32,969 nucleotides of DNA, taken from assembly GCA_034440135.1 (NCBI GenBank), contig JAWXBP010000043.1, forward strand, positions 1 through 32,969. Reading direction: 5' to 3'. A program made the position numbers and the translations under genes. The notes under the pieces were generated by a model. That model was not told the origin of the DNA. It saw only the letters and a list, made by a program, of their open reading frames with translations, and did no database searches. Each line of letters opens with the position of its first letter. The first letter of the stretch is position 1. Shown in pieces: positions 31,971 through 32,969 of this stretch. Source of the DNA: Planctomycetia bacterium. Lineage in GTDB: Bacteria > Planctomycetota > Planctomycetia > Pirellulales > JALHLM01.

Positions 31971-32969
31971 TTAAGGATCTCGCGTGAAAAGCGTCAAACT
32001 CACTTGATGGCTGCCAGCCACTTCACGCGTGGCGGGAGGGCCGGTGAATTCCTGATGCGACTCAAGCCGCCATCCATCGCGCGAATTCGCGAACGGCTCT
32101 TGTACTTCTAATCGCCACCAGCGGACGCAGTCGGCAGGCGGCGCGTGCGGGCCGTCGGCAAGCAATTCCGCTGCTTGAAGCGAAGTCGTATGAATCGGTT
32201 GCCCGCCTTCGGCGACGTGCGTCAGGTACACGCGCGCGTCGACCTCGAATCCGGCGCGGTGCGAGTAGTATTTCGCGATGTTCACCGTTTGCGGTAGGCT
32301 GACGGTTACTACGTCGCCGTCGCGGTATTGGTTCCGCAGCGAGTTCATCGCCTTCTCCATCGCTGGCGTGTCCGTCGGCAAGGAACACATGTACGCGGCC
32401 GTGGCCGGCAGAAATAACAGTCCCAACGTGGCCAGGTAGGCGAAGCGTGTGGCGTTGGAGTTCAACACGACGTATACGCCGCCGAGCAGCATCAAGAGTC
32501 CAGCGTCGGCGAACAGGAGATAGCGTTCCTGCAGCAACGGACGCCCGGCGAGCCCTGAGATGGCAAGCGTACACAACCAAGGCAAGGTGACCATCAACCC
32601 GAACAACGAGCCCGCCAATGCCGCACGTCGCATCAATACCACCGCTCCGGCAACGAGCCCGATGAGCAATGCGCCGGTAAGCCATGCACTCTCCGGCGGG
32701 CGGCCGACGTTCCATTCGTACATTGCCGAGAGAGTCGCCGCGAATCCGCGCGACGGCACCCAGAACCAGGCTTTTGTGCGCTGCGCCTGCGCCATGAGCA
32801 CCGGCAACCAAGGGCTGTAAACAACCATCGCAGCCAGCACCGCCGCGGCCATGCCCAGCAGCGTCGACTTTGCTAGTTCTCGCTGGCGTTTCATCGCCAA
32901 GCAAGTCGCCATGCCGAGCGCCACGACACCATGTGCTACCAACGTGAAGAATGCGAAGTGATGTCCTAA
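31971..32969 (-). CDS. Membrane glycosyltransferase, 3' part (gene leaves the window)
   Basis: The frame is open to the last base of the window, so the gene begins outside it and at least 332 codons are seen. The visible part starts with LGHHFAFFTLVAHGVVALGM and has about six hydrophobic segments, followed by a soluble C-terminal domain of roughly 120 residues (from about the RNQYRDGDVV segment). This matches the C-terminal half of polytopic glycosyltransferases of the GT-C/ArnT/dolichyl-phosphate-mannose type, including a periplasmic loop with QERYLLFADAG after a helix. The donor is probably a polyprenyl-phosphate sugar. The catalytic N-terminal loop is not in the window. It lies 45 bases upstream of the DUF1559 gene in the same direction. 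Confidence 0.7.
   Translation of the reverse strand, partial: LGHHFAFFTLVAHGVVALGMATCLAMKRQRELAKSTLLGMAAAVLAAMVVYSPWLPVLMAQAQRTKAWFWVPSRGFAATLSAMYEWNVGRPPESAWLTGALLIGLVAGAVVLMRRAALAGSLFGLMVTLPWLCTLAISGLAGRPLLQERYLLFADAGLLMLLGGVYVVLNSNATRFAYLATLGLLFLPATAAYMCSLPTDTPAMEKAMNSLRNQYRDGDVVTVSLPQTVNIAKYYSHRAGFEVDARVYLTHVAEGGQPIHTTSLQAAELLADGPHAPPADCVRWWRLEVQEPFANSRDGWRLESHQEFTGPPATREVAGSHQVSLTLFTRDP

Noticed and set aside
32942-32942. TTG at 32942 as the start of the last gene
   Set aside because: The frame remains open to the window edge and the upstream residues (GHHFAFFTL) continue a membrane helix, so the gene is truncated by the window rather than starting here.

Overview
The window is GC-rich and its gene content points to a member of the Planctomycetota, probably the Pirellulales. 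Several families largely confined to that phylum occur together: a DUF1559 pseudopilin-like protein, a Pirellula/Verrucomicrobium-type dehydrogenase with HEAT repeats and a C-terminal CxxCH haem site, a secreted PEP-CTERM protein, a multi-domain DUF11 protein, and small planctomycete-type proteins of unknown function. No rRNA, tRNA, CRISPR array or recognisable insertion-sequence transposase was found. The assignment rests on gene families and style only.

Layout. 1-870: two small hypothetical genes. 1041-3233: FeoB ferrous iron transporter. 3420-5681: membrane-anchored DUF11 repeat protein. 6152-7990: fatty acid desaturase followed by a SAM methyltransferase. 8042-11440 (minus): a secreted coiled-coil protein that appears split by an in-frame stop codon. 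11441-12329: mostly non-coding, with a remnant of a sugar-nucleotide epimerase. 12330-14610: guaB overlapping the start of a secreted planctomycete protein. 14644-14829: nested palindromic element. 14997-15878: PEP-CTERM protein with two dockerin-like repeats. 15929-18409 (minus): dimethylglycine/sarcosine dehydrogenase-like flavoprotein. 18454-18607: second palindromic element. 18681-19970 (minus): citrate synthase. 20110-20175: third palindrome. 20307-22607: small conserved protein and a two-gene ABC-2 exporter. 22924-23748 (minus): TIM-barrel sugar isomerase. 23936-26760: restriction-modification-like operon. 26757-29753: haem-binding dehydrogenase. 29773-30939 (minus): dGTPase-like HD hydrolase. 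31012-31926 (minus): DUF1559 protein. 31971-32969 (minus): 3' part of a membrane glycosyltransferase that leaves the window.

Most genes look like chromosomal housekeeping or lineage-specific genes in short transcription units. The most unusual stretch is 23936-26385. A DPPF-type adenine methyltransferase is fused to a GIY-YIG-like domain in which the predicted catalytic Arg, His and Glu are all Gln. By an ATGA stop/start overlap it runs into a second gene encoding an apparently intact GIY-YIG nuclease. Both proteins carry two copies of the same roughly 45-residue repeat between their other domains. This suggests a restriction-modification or related defence module that arose by duplication of a repeat plus GIY-YIG unit, with one copy keeping its catalytic residues and the other losing them.
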